Positions 43,938-53,319 are shown, counted from the stretch's first letter. The stretch: 64,000 nucleotides of DNA from CAVTRI01 sp963737075 (GCA_963737075.1 CAVTRI010000004.1:1-64000), one strand, 5' to 3'. A program made the numbers and translations. Notes: generated from the sequence alone by a model not told the origin.

Positions 43938-45401
43938 TCACGTCCCGCAGAAGGTCTGGTAACGGCCGAAGTCCTTCGGGGCACTGGCGGCGTAGCGCTG
44001 CAGGCCAGGGCGCTCCTGGTAGGGGGCAGCCACCGCGTCCAGGAGCTGATCGAGCGGACCCAGGTCGCGCTCGGTCGCGGCGGCGAGAGCCTGCTCGACG
44101 AGGTGGTTGCGCGGGATGTAGACAGGGTTGACCCGGTCCATCAAGTCGGGGTTCGGGCCCAAGGCACGCCAGCGCTTCGCCCAGGCGTCGAACGCCGCGA
44201 CGTCGACGAACAGGCCGGGTGTGGGCCCGGCGGCGCCACGGGCGGTCGCCCCGAGGGCACGGTAGAACGACGTGTGATCGACCTGGCTCTCCTGGAGCAA
44301 GGTGACCAGCTCGTCGACCAGCGGCACCGTCACCGCGTCGTCGAGGCCGTCGGACAGGCCGAGCTTGGCCCGCATGCCAGCCGACCAGGCGGCGCTGTAC
44401 TGCTGGCGGAACGCGCCGAGTGACTCGACCGCGAAGGCGACCGCCTGCTCCAGGTCGTCGTGCAAGAGGGGCAGGAGGGCCTCGGCGAGCTGGGCCAGGT
44501 TCCACTCGGCCACGAGCGGCTGGTTGCCGTAGGCGTAGCGCCCGCCCGCGTCGATCGAGCTGTAGACCGTGGTCGGGTCGAATGCCTCCATGAAAGCGCA
44601 CGGCCCGTAGTCGATGGTCTCGCCTGAGATCGTCATGTTGTCGGTGTTCATGACCCCGTGCACGAACCCCACCAGCATCCACTGAGCTACCAGCGACGCC
44701 TGGGCGGCGATCACCGCCTCGAACAGAGCGACATAGCGGTGCGCGGCCCCCGCGGCGCCAGGGTGGTGGCGGGAGATGGCGTGGTCGGCGAGGCGGCGCA
44801 GGAGGTTGACATTGCCCGTGGCCCGGGCGTACTCGAAGCTGCCCACCCGCAGATGGCTGCTCGCGACGCGGGTCAGCACAGCTCCGGGCAACACCGTCTC
44901 GCGGTGCACCGGGCGCCCCGTCGCCACCACGGCCAAGGAGCGGGTCGTGGGAATGCGCAGCGCGTGCATTGCCTCACTCACGACGTACTCGCGCAGCATC
45001 GGACCGACCGCGGCCAGGCCGTCGCCGCCGCGGGCGAACGGCGTGGGCCCCGAGCCCTTGAGGTGGACGTCGCGAAGGCGGCCGTCAGCGTCGACGACCT
45101 CTCCCAGCAGGAGGGCGCGCCCGTCGCCCAGACGGGGGGCGAACTGGCCGAACTGGTGTCCGGCGTAGGCCTGCGCCACCGGAGTGGCGCCGCTGGGTAC
45201 CAGGTTGCCGACCAGCAGGCGCAGGCCATCGAAGCCCCGCAGCCAGGCGGGGTCGAGGCCCAACTCGGTGGCCAGCGGCTCGTTGAGCACCAGCAGTCGC
45301 GGCTCGAGAACCTCCTCCGCCTGCCAGGGAAGGGCCATCTCCGTTAGTTCGCGAGCGAAGTGGTGGCCAAGGATGACAGTCCGGGGGAACGCGACGCTCA
45401 C
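43938..45401 (-). CDS. selO: SelO/YdiU protein adenylyltransferase
   Basis: A 487-residue pseudokinase of the SelO family, which transfers AMP from ATP to hydroxyl side chains. Family sequences are clear: Ala-Gly-His-Gln-Phe-Gly near residue 79, Leu-Lys-Gly-Ser-Gly-x-Thr-Pro-Phe near 114, Arg-Glu-Tyr-x-x-Ser-Glu-Ala-Met-His, Val-Asn-Thr-Asp-Asn-Met and Asp-Tyr-Gly-Pro-Cys-Ala-Phe-Met. It ends in Phe-Cys-Gly-Thr; the cysteine replaces the selenocysteine of some members. GTG start at 45401. Full length. Confidence 0.96.
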   Translation of the reverse strand: MSVAFPRTVILGHHFARELTEMALPWQAEEVLEPRLLVLNEPLATELGLDPAWLRGFDGLRLLVGNLVPSGATPVAQAYAGHQFGQFAPRLGDGRALLLGEVVDADGRLRDVHLKGSGPTPFARGGDGLAAVGPMLREYVVSEAMHALRIPTTRSLAVVATGRPVHRETVLPGAVLTRVASSHLRVGSFEYARATGNVNLLRRLADHAISRHHPGAAGAAHRYVALFEAVIAAQASLVAQWMLVGFVHGVMNTDNMTISGETIDYGPCAFMEAFDPTTVYSSIDAGGRYAYGNQPLVAEWNLAQLAEALLPLLHDDLEQAVAFAVESLGAFRQQYSAAWSAGMRAKLGLSDGLDDAVTVPLVDELVTLLQESQVDHTSFYRALGATARGAAGPTPGLFVDVAAFDAWAKRWRALGPNPDLMDRVNPVYIPRNHLVEQALAAATERDLGPLDQLLDAVAAPYQERPGLQRYAASAPKDFGRYQTFCGT

Positions 45402-46347
45402 ACCATGCAGAGTACGCGGCCTACTGCGACCAGCGCAGCAGCCGCCACGCCTCGCCTGGTACGGGATCGGTCATGACACGCCGAGCATCCGCTCGAGCTT
45501 CGTCTGCCGGAACCGGAACCTCGCAGGGTGCACCCCCTCCGAGCGTTGTCCCGCAAGCGACAGGCAGCACCTTCGCCCGCAGGGCCTCGATAGCGCGTCA
45601 CCAGGCCGGCGGTCGGGGACCGCGGGGCCAGCGCTGATCGGGGACACCTGGCGGCGGGATTATGGGCGCACCATCGGCACTCGCGGCGCACCGCGACGGC
45701 GAGCGCATCAGCGTGGGTATGCGCTGTCTGAGCCCTGGCGTGTTCAACCGATCGGCCGCGCTCAGATGCGATATTCGGGCGCGCTTGCGGTCTTCAAGGT
45801 CGGCCTGGGCGTGTTCACCGGCATGTTGGACACGGTCCGCACAAAGGAGTTTCTGCTGGACATTTGAGGCCTCTGACCGGGCGGAGGCCCGCAGTCCATT
45901 ACGTCTTGGCGTTCGGGGTGTGCTCGTCACCATCCTCGTCGACGCGGACAGCCAGCGAGCGAGGATTGACGTGGGGGCTCTCGCGAATGGTGGGTGTGCA
46001 TGGGTCCGGGCAAACCGACGGCGACCAGCGCCAGGCCCAGGGGCAAGGCCAGAGATTCGATGCCCACTGCGGCGTACAGAGCTGCACCGGCTGCTGCTCC
46101 GTCCGCGAATCCGGCGATGGCTGGTCACGTATGGGCCGCCCACGTTCTTGCAGTTCCTGCAGACCCGCAATCTCTTCCGAAGAGCATCTGGCTGAGGTCA
46201 CGTATGAACCGGGTCAGGTTGGTCGTCCTGGCGACCTGGATCCAGAGGGGCATCGCGACTCCGTCACCGAGTCAAAGGTGGAAGCGCGTTCTTCGCCCAA
46301 GCAGGGATCCCCTCGCCGGTCCCTGCAGGTTCGGCCAAGCGGCGACG
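45402..46347. other. Gap of about 950 bp without a recognised gene
   Basis: Frames on both strands are poor. A minus-strand stretch at about 46000-46130 encodes a hydrophobic Ala/Gly/Leu-rich segment that may be a relic of a membrane protein. Confidence 0.35.
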
Positions 46348-47433
46348 ATGGGCGACGGGGACCGTACCCTGATCCTCATTGGTTCTGGCACGACGAACTC
46401 GGTCCGCCGCTACGGCGCGGCATGTCACGCGGTCCTGCTCACGTCGCTGTCGGGCCCGCTGGCCAGATTCGGGAGGTCGGGAGCGGTCGCCCTCGGCTTG
46501 TGGGCCGAGCGCGCCGGGGTGGCCTTGAAGGTCATTGACGCCTACCCGTCGGCTGCTGCCGCGATCGCGGCCGCCGAGAGCGCTCGGCCCGATGTGGTGT
46601 TCGGACCCTACGGGTCGGGGCCAGCGGTGACGGCCGTAGCGGCCAGCGTCGGGGTTGTCTGGAACCACGGAGGCGCCACCGCTCGCCTGGCCCGGCCCGC
46701 CTATCCGCGGGTCGTCAACTTGCCCTCTCCGGCGACCTCGTACCTGGCCGCGGTACTCGACGCGCTCGTCGCCGACGGTCTCCCGGCGGGATCTGAGATT
46801 GTCCTTTTCCACAGCGACACCGGCTTCGGCCGGGAAGTGGCCGAAGGCAGCGCAGTGGCGGCGCAGAGGCTCGGTCTTGTCCTTCACCCCGTGAGCTTCC
46901 GGCCCGGCCAGGGGCAAGCCGCCTTCGAGGGGGCTCCGGCGGGCGACGTCCTTTTGTCGGCCGGCTCGTTCGAGGACGATATCGTCATCGCAGGCCTTGG
47001 ACGCCAGCGTCGGTGGCGGGGCATGGGGCTCGTGGCGGCGGGAGTGGAGGAGCTGTACCACGCCATCGGCGAGCGGGTCGAGGGGCTGTACGGTCCGTGC
47101 CAATGGTTCGGCGACGCCGCTGTCGAACCCGCCGACGGGCCCGGGTCCGACTGGTTCGCCGGGCGCTACCGCGACGCAACCGGCACGAACCCGCCGTACC
47201 CGGCCGCGGCCGCGTTCGCTGCGGGGATCGTCTGGCAGCGTTGCAGCCACGACGCCCAAACCGTCGATCCTTTGCGGGTGCTGGCCGAGTCATCGAACCT
47301 TGATACCACCACCCTCTTTGGCCGGTTCCGTGTAGATCCGCTCACCGGCGTGCAAACCGGCCATCAGATCCGGGTCGTCCAGTGGCAACACGGACGGCGC
47401 GTCCTGGTCGAACAGATGCCTCGCCCCTCCTGA
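46348..47433 (+). CDS. Periplasmic-binding-fold (branched-chain amino acid type) protein
   Basis: A 361-residue type I periplasmic-binding protein: Leu-Ser-Gly-Pro-Leu-Ala-Arg-Phe-Gly near residue 31, Val-Phe-Gly-Pro-Tyr-Gly-Ser-Gly near 89, Trp-Asn-His-Gly-Gly, and Tyr-Pro-Ala-Ala-Ala-Ala-Phe-Ala-Ala-Gly late. This is the Leu/Ile/Val-binding-protein or AmiC-like fold. There is no signal peptide or lipobox, so it may act in the cytosol as a ligand sensor, or its N terminus has been lost. ATG 46348. No transporter genes are adjacent. Confidence 0.8.
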   Translation: MGDGDRTLILIGSGTTNSVRRYGAACHAVLLTSLSGPLARFGRSGAVALGLWAERAGVALKVIDAYPSAAAAIAAAESARPDVVFGPYGSGPAVTAVAASVGVVWNHGGATARLARPAYPRVVNLPSPATSYLAAVLDALVADGLPAGSEIVLFHSDTGFGREVAEGSAVAAQRLGLVLHPVSFRPGQGQAAFEGAPAGDVLLSAGSFEDDIVIAGLGRQRRWRGMGLVAAGVEELYHAIGERVEGLYGPCQWFGDAAVEPADGPGSDWFAGRYRDATGTNPPYPAAAAFAAGIVWQRCSHDAQTVDPLRVLAESSNLDTTTLFGRFRVDPLTGVQTGHQIRVVQWQHGRRVLVEQMPRPS

Positions 47434-47541
47434 CCCTCCGGAACAGGTTGGCCCGCGGGTGGGATAGACCATTGATGACCTCGGCGAGCCTTTTCGGGGC
47501 GGCACCCTTTGCTGAATTGCGGGACCTCCCGGCTGCGGCGG

Positions 47542-48057
47542 TCAGCGCGACAAGACCGGGGCCTGGTCGGCGTTGATGATGAGGCGCACGGGCCTGCCTG
47601 TGACGGACCTGCGGTCGGGGTTGAGGGATTGCTCCCAGATACTGGCTGGCCTGGCGTTGCCGTCGTTCTTCCAGATCAGAGCCAGATGCCCCGGTATGGG
47701 CACCACCACGCTGGGGTCGACGTCCCCGCCGAAGTGAGCCTGGCCGCCCGGCGGTGCGGACGAGGTTTGGGTGAAGGGACCGGACGGGGCTGGTGGAGAA
47801 GGCCGCCACGTGGCGCTGCCGCCTCGTGGCGGCGTCCTCGGTGCTGTAGCAAACGACCCAACGGCCACCTGGTGCACCGTGGGCCCCCATGTCATGGTCG
47901 ACACCCCGGCCGGGGCGGACCAGTTCGCGGGCGGCCGCGCCACCAGCGCCTGCGAGGGCATAGTGGGGAGGGAATCGGGCACTCGCCGCCCGTTGGCATC
48001 TACCACTGTCGGGCAAGCGAAATGGAGGAGCGATCTGAGCGGTTGTCCGGCGGCCAT
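47542..48057 (-). pseudogene. Relic of a GH43-like glycoside hydrolase
   Basis: Alternating frames on the minus strand give pieces of a five-bladed propeller glycosidase. In order: Trp-Gly-Pro-Thr-Val-His-Gln-Val, Gly-Arg-Trp-Val-Val-Cys-Tyr-Ser-Thr (second frame), Ser-Gly-Pro-Phe-Thr-Gln-Thr, Gly-Gly-Asp-Val-Asp-Pro-Ser-Val-Val-Val and Ala-Leu-Ile-Trp-Lys-Asn-Asp-Gly-Asn. The Gly-Pro-Phe and Asp-Pro-Ser/Trp-Lys-Asp/Asn-Gly-Asn signatures are those of GH43 enzymes. Both ends are missing or scrambled. Confidence 0.55.
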
Positions 48058-48327
48058 GGGCGGCCAGCAAGACGGTATGAACTGCGCTGTTAGGCGGTCA
48101 TAGGCTTCGGGGATCGCTCGGCCTCCGTTGACGCCGGGCGCCTAAAGTCAACGGGTCGGCAGTGCGGGCACTCTCGTGGAAGTCTCTGGCTAGGTGACCT
48201 GGCCCGACGAAGCGCCTTGCGCGCCACTCACCACAAGCTGTGAAGGGCATTCGTCTTCAGGGCCCGATGCGGGGGCACGGTACGCTGTTCGGACGACGCC
48301 GATGACTTCTCTTCCCCGGGCCGCTTC

Positions 48328-49377
48328 GTGGTAGATGACGCCGAAGGGGGTCTCGAGGAGCGGGTCGTGGACACGCTTGGTCGCCCACTGCGCGATCTGC
48401 GCCTGTCGGTCACGGACCGCTGCAACCTTCGGTGCCGATATTGCATGCCGGAGGATGAGTACACCTGGCTGCCCCGCGGCGACATCCTCACCTTCGACGA
48501 GCTGAGCCGTTTGGTCGATGTGTTCGCGTTGGTCGGTGTCCGCAAGGTTCGCATCACCGGCGGTGAACCGCTCCTGCGACGAGAGCTTCCGGAGCTGTTG
48601 CGCCTGATCGCGGCCAAGGCTGCGATCTGTGATCTGGCGATGACGACGAATGGCGTCATGCTTGCTACACGGGCAAGAGCGTTGCGCGACGCGGGTCTCG
48701 ACCGGGTCACGGTGAGTCTCGACACTCTCCGGCCGGAGCGGTTCAAGAACCTATCGCAGCGCTCGGGTCATGCCCAGGTCCTCGAGGGGCTTCGGGCCGT
48801 GACGGAGGCCGGCTTTGTCGGTACCAAGATCGACACGGTCGTGATCCGGGGCACAAACGACGACGAACTAGGCGAGCTCGTCGAATTCAGTCGAACGGTC
48901 CCCGCCGAAGTGCGCTTCATCGAGTACATGGACGTCGGCGGAGCGACGGGATGGGACTCCGCTCTGGTGGTCTCTCGCCACGAGATGCTTGAGACCCTCA
49001 CCCGGCATTTCGGCAAGCTCGACGCCCTCTCCGGGCAGGGTTCTGCGCCGGCGAGCCGCTTCGGACTTGCCGACGGTTCGACGTTTGGGATCGTGTCGTC
49101 GACTACCCAGCCGTTCTGCGCGTCGTGTGACCGCAGTCGACTGACAGCTGACGGCGTGTGGTATCGCTGTTTGTACGCTCATAGCGGAACCGACCTGCGC
49201 ACGCCGCTGCGCGGCGGTGCCAGCGATGAAGAGTTGAGGCAGATCCTCGCTTCGGCATGGCGCGCCCGGCGCGACCAAGGCGCGGTGGACCGGTTGACTC
49301 TGAGTACGCGCACAGCGGTTCCCGTCACGCTTCTGCGCCGCGACCCGCACCTTGAGATGCACACCCGAGGCGGCTGA
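48328..49377 (+). CDS. moaA: GTP 3',8-cyclase MoaA
   Basis: A 349-residue radical SAM enzyme for the first step of molybdenum cofactor synthesis. The N-terminal cluster motif is Cys32-x3-Cys36-x2-Cys39; Gly-Gly-Glu-Pro-Leu follows near 79. The second cluster is Cys-x2-Cys-x13-Cys (Phe-Cys-Ala-Ser-Cys-Asp-Arg ... Tyr-Arg-Cys-Leu). The protein ends in Gly-Gly, needed for activation. GTG 48328 gives about 20 extra residues ahead of the conserved region. No other moa genes are in the window. Confidence 0.95.
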   Translation: MVDDAEGGLEERVVDTLGRPLRDLRLSVTDRCNLRCRYCMPEDEYTWLPRGDILTFDELSRLVDVFALVGVRKVRITGGEPLLRRELPELLRLIAAKAAICDLAMTTNGVMLATRARALRDAGLDRVTVSLDTLRPERFKNLSQRSGHAQVLEGLRAVTEAGFVGTKIDTVVIRGTNDDELGELVEFSRTVPAEVRFIEYMDVGGATGWDSALVVSRHEMLETLTRHFGKLDALSGQGSAPASRFGLADGSTFGIVSSTTQPFCASCDRSRLTADGVWYRCLYAHSGTDLRTPLRGGASDEELRQILASAWRARRDQGAVDRLTLSTRTAVPVTLLRRDPHLEMHTRGG

Positions 49378-49469
49378 TGTGCCCTTGAAGGGGTGTCATC
49401 TTGCGGTCGACCATCTCGAAGCGGTGGAGGAGAGCGTTCGAGGGCGGCAACTTCCTGCCTGGGCAAAGC

Positions 49470-49836
49470 TCACCTGAGCCTCCCCCGTTTTGGCGGACGG
49501 GATGGTTATGGTGATCAAGCTGGCGGTGCGGCGGCCTGCAGGTTCTCGTATGGGCCGGGAAATAGACGACCGTGTCCAGTGTCCGCTGGCGACGTGGGTC
49601 GGTGAAGTCGCGGACGAGCGTGTCGACAGCGAAGTGCGGCCGCCCGTTATGGCTATGGTCGGCGACGCCCGAGCTGAGCTGGATCCGCTTGTCGGGAGGC
49701 GAGGTCGGTGCCGGTGCCTTCTGCGACCGAGATATCTCCGGTGCGAGGGACCACTGTTCGCGCACGACAAGAGCATCAAGGCGACAACCGCGCCCGTGAC
49801 AACCATGATGGCAGTTCGACGACGCCGCCGTTGCTA
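49470..49836 (-). pseudogene. Relic of the N terminus of a lipoprotein alpha/beta hydrolase
   Basis: Minus-strand frames starting near 49836 read as Arg-Arg-Arg, a hydrophobic segment and a lipobox-like Leu-Leu-Ser-Cys. After frame changes they continue with Phe-Ala-Val-Asp-Thr-Leu-Val-Arg-Asp-Phe-Thr-Asp-Pro-x-Arg and Leu-Asp-Thr-Val-Val-Tyr-Phe-Pro-Ala. This resembles the start of actinobacterial secreted hydrolases; the hydrolase core is missing. The flanking DNA from 49378 and to 50037 holds nothing else that I recognise. Confidence 0.4.
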
Positions 49837-50037
49837 AGTCTCACCCGGGCCGCATTCCAAGGACAGGCGGGCATCCGCACACACGGCACGAAGGGCGGTA
49901 ACGATATGACGAACGGGCGTCCGGCGTCATCGCGCCGAGGACATGTCGCGGCATCGGTGTGCTCCCAGCAAGCCGACCGTGCAGGCCCGCCTGGCAGCCG
50001 AATGGCCGACGGGACCCCCTCGTCGGTTTGACCGGAG

Positions 50038-50478
50038 TCAGGCGTCGGCAGCGCTCGAGGCACCACGTGCCAGCGGCAACCTCATCCAGGAGACCACGCA
50101 GCCAACTGGCCCTTCGCTTCCTATCTCGCCACCCACGGCCCGCAACTCCTCCGCCGCGGATGTAAAGTCCGGGAGGTCATCGCCTGTTGCATGACCGCCC
50201 TCGCTCACGACCTCGATCCGGGCCGCCTTCCCCGTTCGCGCGACGCGCACGGTGATGGAGTCACGCGGCTCCGAGTGGGCAACCGCGTATCCGACTAGCT
50301 CCGCCAGCAGCCGCCGGCACAGCGTCGGATCGGTGAGCACGCGCAGTCGAGGCATTTCGATGTCGACGATGCGCCCCAGGAGGAGAGGCTCAAGCCCATC
50401 GAGGGCAGCTCGAATCTCTTCCAGAAGATCGACCGAGGTGAGGCCATCCCCGTCGTCAACGCCCCGTCGCTGACTCAC
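50038..50478 (-). CDS. Small GHKL-like ATPase-domain protein
   Basis: A 146-residue protein with features of a reduced histidine-kinase-type ATPase: a dimerisation-like helix (Leu-Leu-Glu-Glu-Ile-Arg-Ala-Ala-Leu), Asp-Pro-Thr-Leu-Cys-Arg-Arg-Leu-Leu-Ala-Glu-Leu-Val-Gly-Tyr-Ala-Val (N-box position, with Gly-Tyr in place of Asp-Asn) and a beta hairpin Ile-Thr-Val-Arg-Val-Ala. The N-box Asn and the Gly-rich lid are weak, so ATP binding is doubtful. GTG 50478 overlaps the zinc-ribbon stop (GTGA), pairing the two genes. Confidence 0.65.
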   Translation of the reverse strand: MSQRRGVDDGDGLTSVDLLEEIRAALDGLEPLLLGRIVDIEMPRLRVLTDPTLCRRLLAELVGYAVAHSEPRDSITVRVARTGKAARIEVVSEGGHATGDDLPDFTSAAEELRAVGGEIGSEGPVGCVVSWMRLPLARGASSAADA

Positions 50479-50678
50479 GTCGCTGGCTCCTCGGCGTCCT
50501 CCCCTGTGCCGGTCACGTCCTCCGGTGCGGTGTCGACCAATTTGCGTGCGCAGGGGGGACACAGGTAGGTGATCCCCTTGCCTCCTTGGCCGAGGATCGG
50601 GATCATGGTCTTCTGCAGCACGGTTTCCCCGCACCCCGGGCAGGTGACGGGAACACCTGCATCTTTACCTGCCATCAC
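50475..50678 (-). CDS. Small zinc-ribbon protein
   Basis: A 67-residue protein with Cys-Pro-Gly-Cys-Gly and Cys-Pro-Pro-Cys about 25 residues apart, forming one zinc ribbon, and an acidic tail. Two adjacent ATG codons (50678, 50675) are possible starts. It is coupled to the GHKL-like gene. Function unknown. Confidence 0.7.
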   Translation of the reverse strand: MMAGKDAGVPVTCPGCGETVLQKTMIPILGQGGKGITYLCPPCARKLVDTAPEDVTGTGEDAEEPAT

Positions 50679-50739
50679 GACCCACTCTAGGGCTTCCGGG
50701 CCGGGGGTCGAGGTGACAGATGGGCCCTGTGGCTGTTGG

Positions 50740-51260
50740 TCATGATGCCAGTTGGGTGGGGTGGTTGGTGAGTATTTGATGAGGTGTGCGGCCGCGCATG
50801 TAGTCGCTGTGGTTGCGGCGCCGGTGGTTGTAGGTGATCAGCCAGGCGTCGGCGGCCGCTTGCAGCTGGTGGCGGCTGATAAAGCGGCGCCGGTGGAAGG
50901 CGGGCCGCCAGCACTCTTGGAGCATGGTGCCCTGGAAGCGTTCCACCACGGCGTTGTGGTTGGGCGAGCGGGCCGGGATGCGCACGTGGCGGATGCCCCG
51001 GGCGGCCCGCGCCTGGCGGAACTCGCCGGCCACGTATTCGGGGCCGTTGAATGTCGGTGATCACGGCCCGCAACGTGTGGCCGTGGCGGCGCCAGTGGCG
51101 CACCAGGTCGGCCACGAAACGGACCGTGTGGGCCCCGGTGGGGGTGCCCGCCATGATGGCCACGGTCGCCCAGCGGCTGAACACGTCCACGGCGGTGAGC
51201 TGGTAAACCCGGCCCACGCCTTTTGACCGCGACGGCATAAACATCTCCCACCGTGCTCGA
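50740..51260 (-). mobile_element. IS481-like transposase relic
   Basis: Two minus-strand frames give the integrase core of an IS481-type transposase: Pro-Ser-Arg-Ser-Lys-Gly-Val-Gly-Arg-Val-Tyr-Gln-Leu-Thr-Ala-Val-Asp, then Val-Ile-Thr-Asp, a frameshift near 51050, and Pro-Asn-His-Asn-Ala-Val-Val-Glu-Arg-Phe-Gln-Gly with the catalytic Glu, ending in Thr-Pro-His-Gln-Ile-Leu at TGA 50740. The N-terminal HTH part is missing. It abuts the IS256 fragment. Confidence 0.8.
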
Positions 51261-51261
51261 C

Positions 51262-51432
51262 CTTCGCCGCGCGACCGAGGCCGCCACCTTGAAATGTCTG
51301 TATCTGGTGACCCGATCGCTTGACCCCCCACCGGGGTCGGCAGGACACGATGGGGCCATGCGCTGGAAACCAGCGCTCAACGCCTTCGCCATAACCTTCG
51401 TCGACCGGTTCCCGGCCGCCGAGACCTACTGA
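51262..51432 (+). mobile_element. IS256-like transposase, C-terminal fragment
   Basis: The plus strand ends in the typical IS256 C terminus: Leu-Lys-Cys-Leu-Tyr-Leu-Val-Thr-Arg-Ser-Leu-Asp-Pro, then Arg-Trp-Lys-Pro-Ala-Leu-Asn-Ala-Phe-Ala-Ile-Thr-Phe and TGA 51432. The upstream 300 or more residues are absent, replaced by the IS481 relic. Confidence 0.75.
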
Positions 51433-51451
51433 TCAACCGTCAGAAACACCG

Positions 51452-51735
51452 TTAACGGGATACTGCCGGGCGCGCCCGTCGAACGCGGGCCGGGCGGCGT
51501 CTGCGTTGATGGCGGTGTAGATCGGTTTCAGGTCCCCGGGAAGTGCCCTCTGGCCCGACTGCCCGGCGGTAGCGGGCGTTGAGGCTCTCGATGGCATTGG
51601 TGGAACACAACACTCGACGGATCTCGACGTCGTAGTCCAAGAAGGGGATGAACTCCTCCCAGGCGTTGTCCCACAGGCGCACCACGGCTGGGAAGCGGGC
51701 GGCCCACTTGCCGGACAGATCGTCGGATGCTCCGT
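51452..51735 (-). mobile_element. Second IS256-like transposase fragment, opposite strand
   Basis: Minus-strand frames read Lys-Trp-Ala-Ala-Arg-Phe-Pro-Ala-Val-Val-Arg-Leu-Trp, Trp-Glu-Glu-Phe-Ile-Pro-Phe-Leu, Thr-Asn-Ala-Ile-Glu-Ser-Leu-Asn-Ala-Arg-Tyr-Arg-Arg-Ala and, after a frameshift, Gly-His-Phe-Pro. This is the middle of an IS256 transposase including the catalytic-Glu region (Asn-Ala-Ile-Glu-Ser). Both ends are lost. Confidence 0.78.
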
Positions 51736-51840
51736 ACCGACAATGACGGCTTCTTTGCGGTCCGGAGCTGGGCGGCGCGAGTTGTGCAGGATGCTGATCG
51801 AAGAAGGGTTGAGTGCCGCTGCGACTGAATCGAGGAAGGG

Positions 51841-52530
51841 TCAGAGCGGCACGAGGGCGGCGGAGACGAATTCCACGACGGTTCGTCTGGCCGTGTTGTC
51901 GTCGTAGAGGTTGGCGTCCCGGCCCTCATGGCGGTGCCAGGCGAACCAGCTGATCGTCTCCGATACCACTCGGGCCGCCACCGCGGCGTCGGGCATCGCC
52001 CGCAGATAACCCTTGTCGGCCCGGGCATGCAGGTAGCGGCTCAGCTGCTCGAAGTAGCTGATCCTGGCCCGCCGGTAGTAGAACGCCTCAAGATCGGGTA
52101 GTTCAACGGCACACCGCTCGATCACGGCGAGCGTCGGCCAGAGTCTTTCTTGTACCGCGTAACGTTCCTCGACGATGCCTCGCAACTCGCCCTCGACGTC
52201 GGGCGGGTCCGTCTCCTTGAGTGCGGCGCGCAGCTTCGGGGCAGGAGTCGAACGTAGCCCCTGCTCGATCAGCTGAACGGTCTCGCCGAACGTCGGAGTC
52301 GCCAGTGGCAACGGGGGGAGGGTGTCGGCGAAGTGACCGAAGCCGTAGGCGAACACCAGGTGGAACAACGCCTCTTTGCTCTCGACGTAGTTGAAAATCG
52401 ATCCGGACGACATGCCCGCTTGGGCCGCGACGTCGGCCATGCGCGTCCCCCGATATCCGAGTCGGCCGAAGACGGCGGCGGCGGCATCGGCTATGGCCGC
52501 TAACCGGTCTCGAGGAGTGGCACGAGGCAT
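51841..52530 (-). CDS. TetR-family transcriptional regulator
   Basis: A 229-residue TetR protein: Ala-Ala-Ala-Ala-Val-Phe-Gly-Arg-Leu-Gly-Tyr-Arg-Gly-Thr-Arg, Asp-Val-Ala-Ala-Gln-Ala-Gly-Met-Ser-Ser-Gly-Ser-Ile-Phe-Asn-Tyr-Val (HTH, about residues 15-55), then a large helical effector domain. ATG 52530 has AGGTG upstream. Its promoter contains an ACTGACTGACTC site that resembles a perfect palindrome upstream of the GT39 operon at 55441, so it may control both. Confidence 0.9.
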   Translation of the reverse strand: MPRATPRDRLAAIADAAAAVFGRLGYRGTRMADVAAQAGMSSGSIFNYVESKEALFHLVFAYGFGHFADTLPPLPLATPTFGETVQLIEQGLRSTPAPKLRAALKETDPPDVEGELRGIVEERYAVQERLWPTLAVIERCAVELPDLEAFYYRRARISYFEQLSRYLHARADKGYLRAMPDAAVAARVVSETISWFAWHRHEGRDANLYDDNTARRTVVEFVSAALVPL

Positions 52531-52543
52531 ACTGCTCACCTTA

Positions 52544-52555
52544 ACTGACTGACTC
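52544..52555. promoter_or_regulatory. Operator-like ACTGACTGACTC upstream of tetR
   Basis: Matches 10 of 12 bases of the half-palindrome ACTGAGTCACTC at 55441 and lies within 25 bp of the tetR start, consistent with autoregulation. Confidence 0.5.
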
Positions 52556-52642
52556 GATCAACCAGGTGTTCGGCCCTGCTCAGCAGGGCCGGTGACGGCA
52601 AGCGGCCACTCCGACCTCGCCTGAATGTACAGGCGGACTTCC

Positions 52643-52985
52643 CTAGAGCCTTCCGGTCGTTTTGTGCCCGTCGGTGGGCCACGCGTCACCGGGAGCTACG
52701 GGTTGGGCACTGAGACTGGACCGATGTGACAGGGCGGACTGGCGAGATGCGTCAGTTCGGCAGGCGATGGCGTCGGCGAGGAGCCGGACCCGAAGCCCGA
52801 GGGCGAGCCCCGTCTTGGTCGTGGCCGTGATGCAGGCTGCTGCGAAGAGGCCGCCGAGGGCGACGTCCTCGATACCGCCTTCGGTCAGGGTCGCCAGCAA
52901 CGCCGGATTGCAGAAAGTATCGCGTTTCGATCGAAGACCAAGCCGAGGAGGAGACCTTTGGCTTCCCTGTTGATGCCAGTGCGCT
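52643..52985 (-). pseudogene. Relic of an isochorismatase-like cysteine hydrolase
   Basis: Reverse-strand translation gives Lys-Arg-Asp-Thr-Phe-Cys-Asn-Pro-Ala-Leu-Leu-Ala-Thr-Leu, then Gly-Gly-Ile-Glu-Asp-Val-Ala-Leu-Gly-Gly-Leu and Ala-Cys-Ile-Thr-Ala-Thr. This is the second half of an isochorismatase fold, where the cysteine at the start of the helix is the nucleophile. The first half, with catalytic Asp and Lys, is absent. The tail after 52740 looks unrelated. Confidence 0.55.
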
Positions 52986-53000
52986 GGGCGGAGGGGCCAG

Positions 53001-53319
53001 CTAAGTGGCTCCGATCTCCACGGCGTAAGGCGTGCTCACTCCCGGTTGGCGCCGGAAGTTGACCAGCTGGGTGACCCCGACGGCGCGATTGCTATCAGGT
53101 GGATCTGGGCGAACGAGAGAGCCTCGCCCTCCTTCGCCCCGGGCCGCCAGCAGAGGCAGGTACGCCGCCGTCGGTGTTCGGCCTTGCAGCGCGGCGGCGT
53201 ACGGGTAGCTTTCGGGATTCTCCGCCGATGCGGCGACGAGATCGTCTATGTGGTCCTCGTCGATCGGCTCGAGCCGAACCCGGCTTCCTGCCAGTGCTGG
53301 GACTACGAGTGAGATGGTC
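53001..53319 (-). pseudogene. Broken GNAT acetyltransferase (RimJ/RimL-like)
   Basis: Leu-Ala-Gly-Ser-Arg-Val-Arg-Leu-Glu-Pro-Ile-Asp-Glu-Asp-His is the typical N-terminal strand of a RimJ-like N-acetyltransferase. The frame shifts near 53100 (Glu-Gly-Glu-Ala-Leu in one frame, Ala-Val-Gly-Val-Thr in the other) and stops at 53001 after Val-Glu-Ile-Gly, before the acetyl-CoA motif. Only about half a gene is left. Confidence 0.6.
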
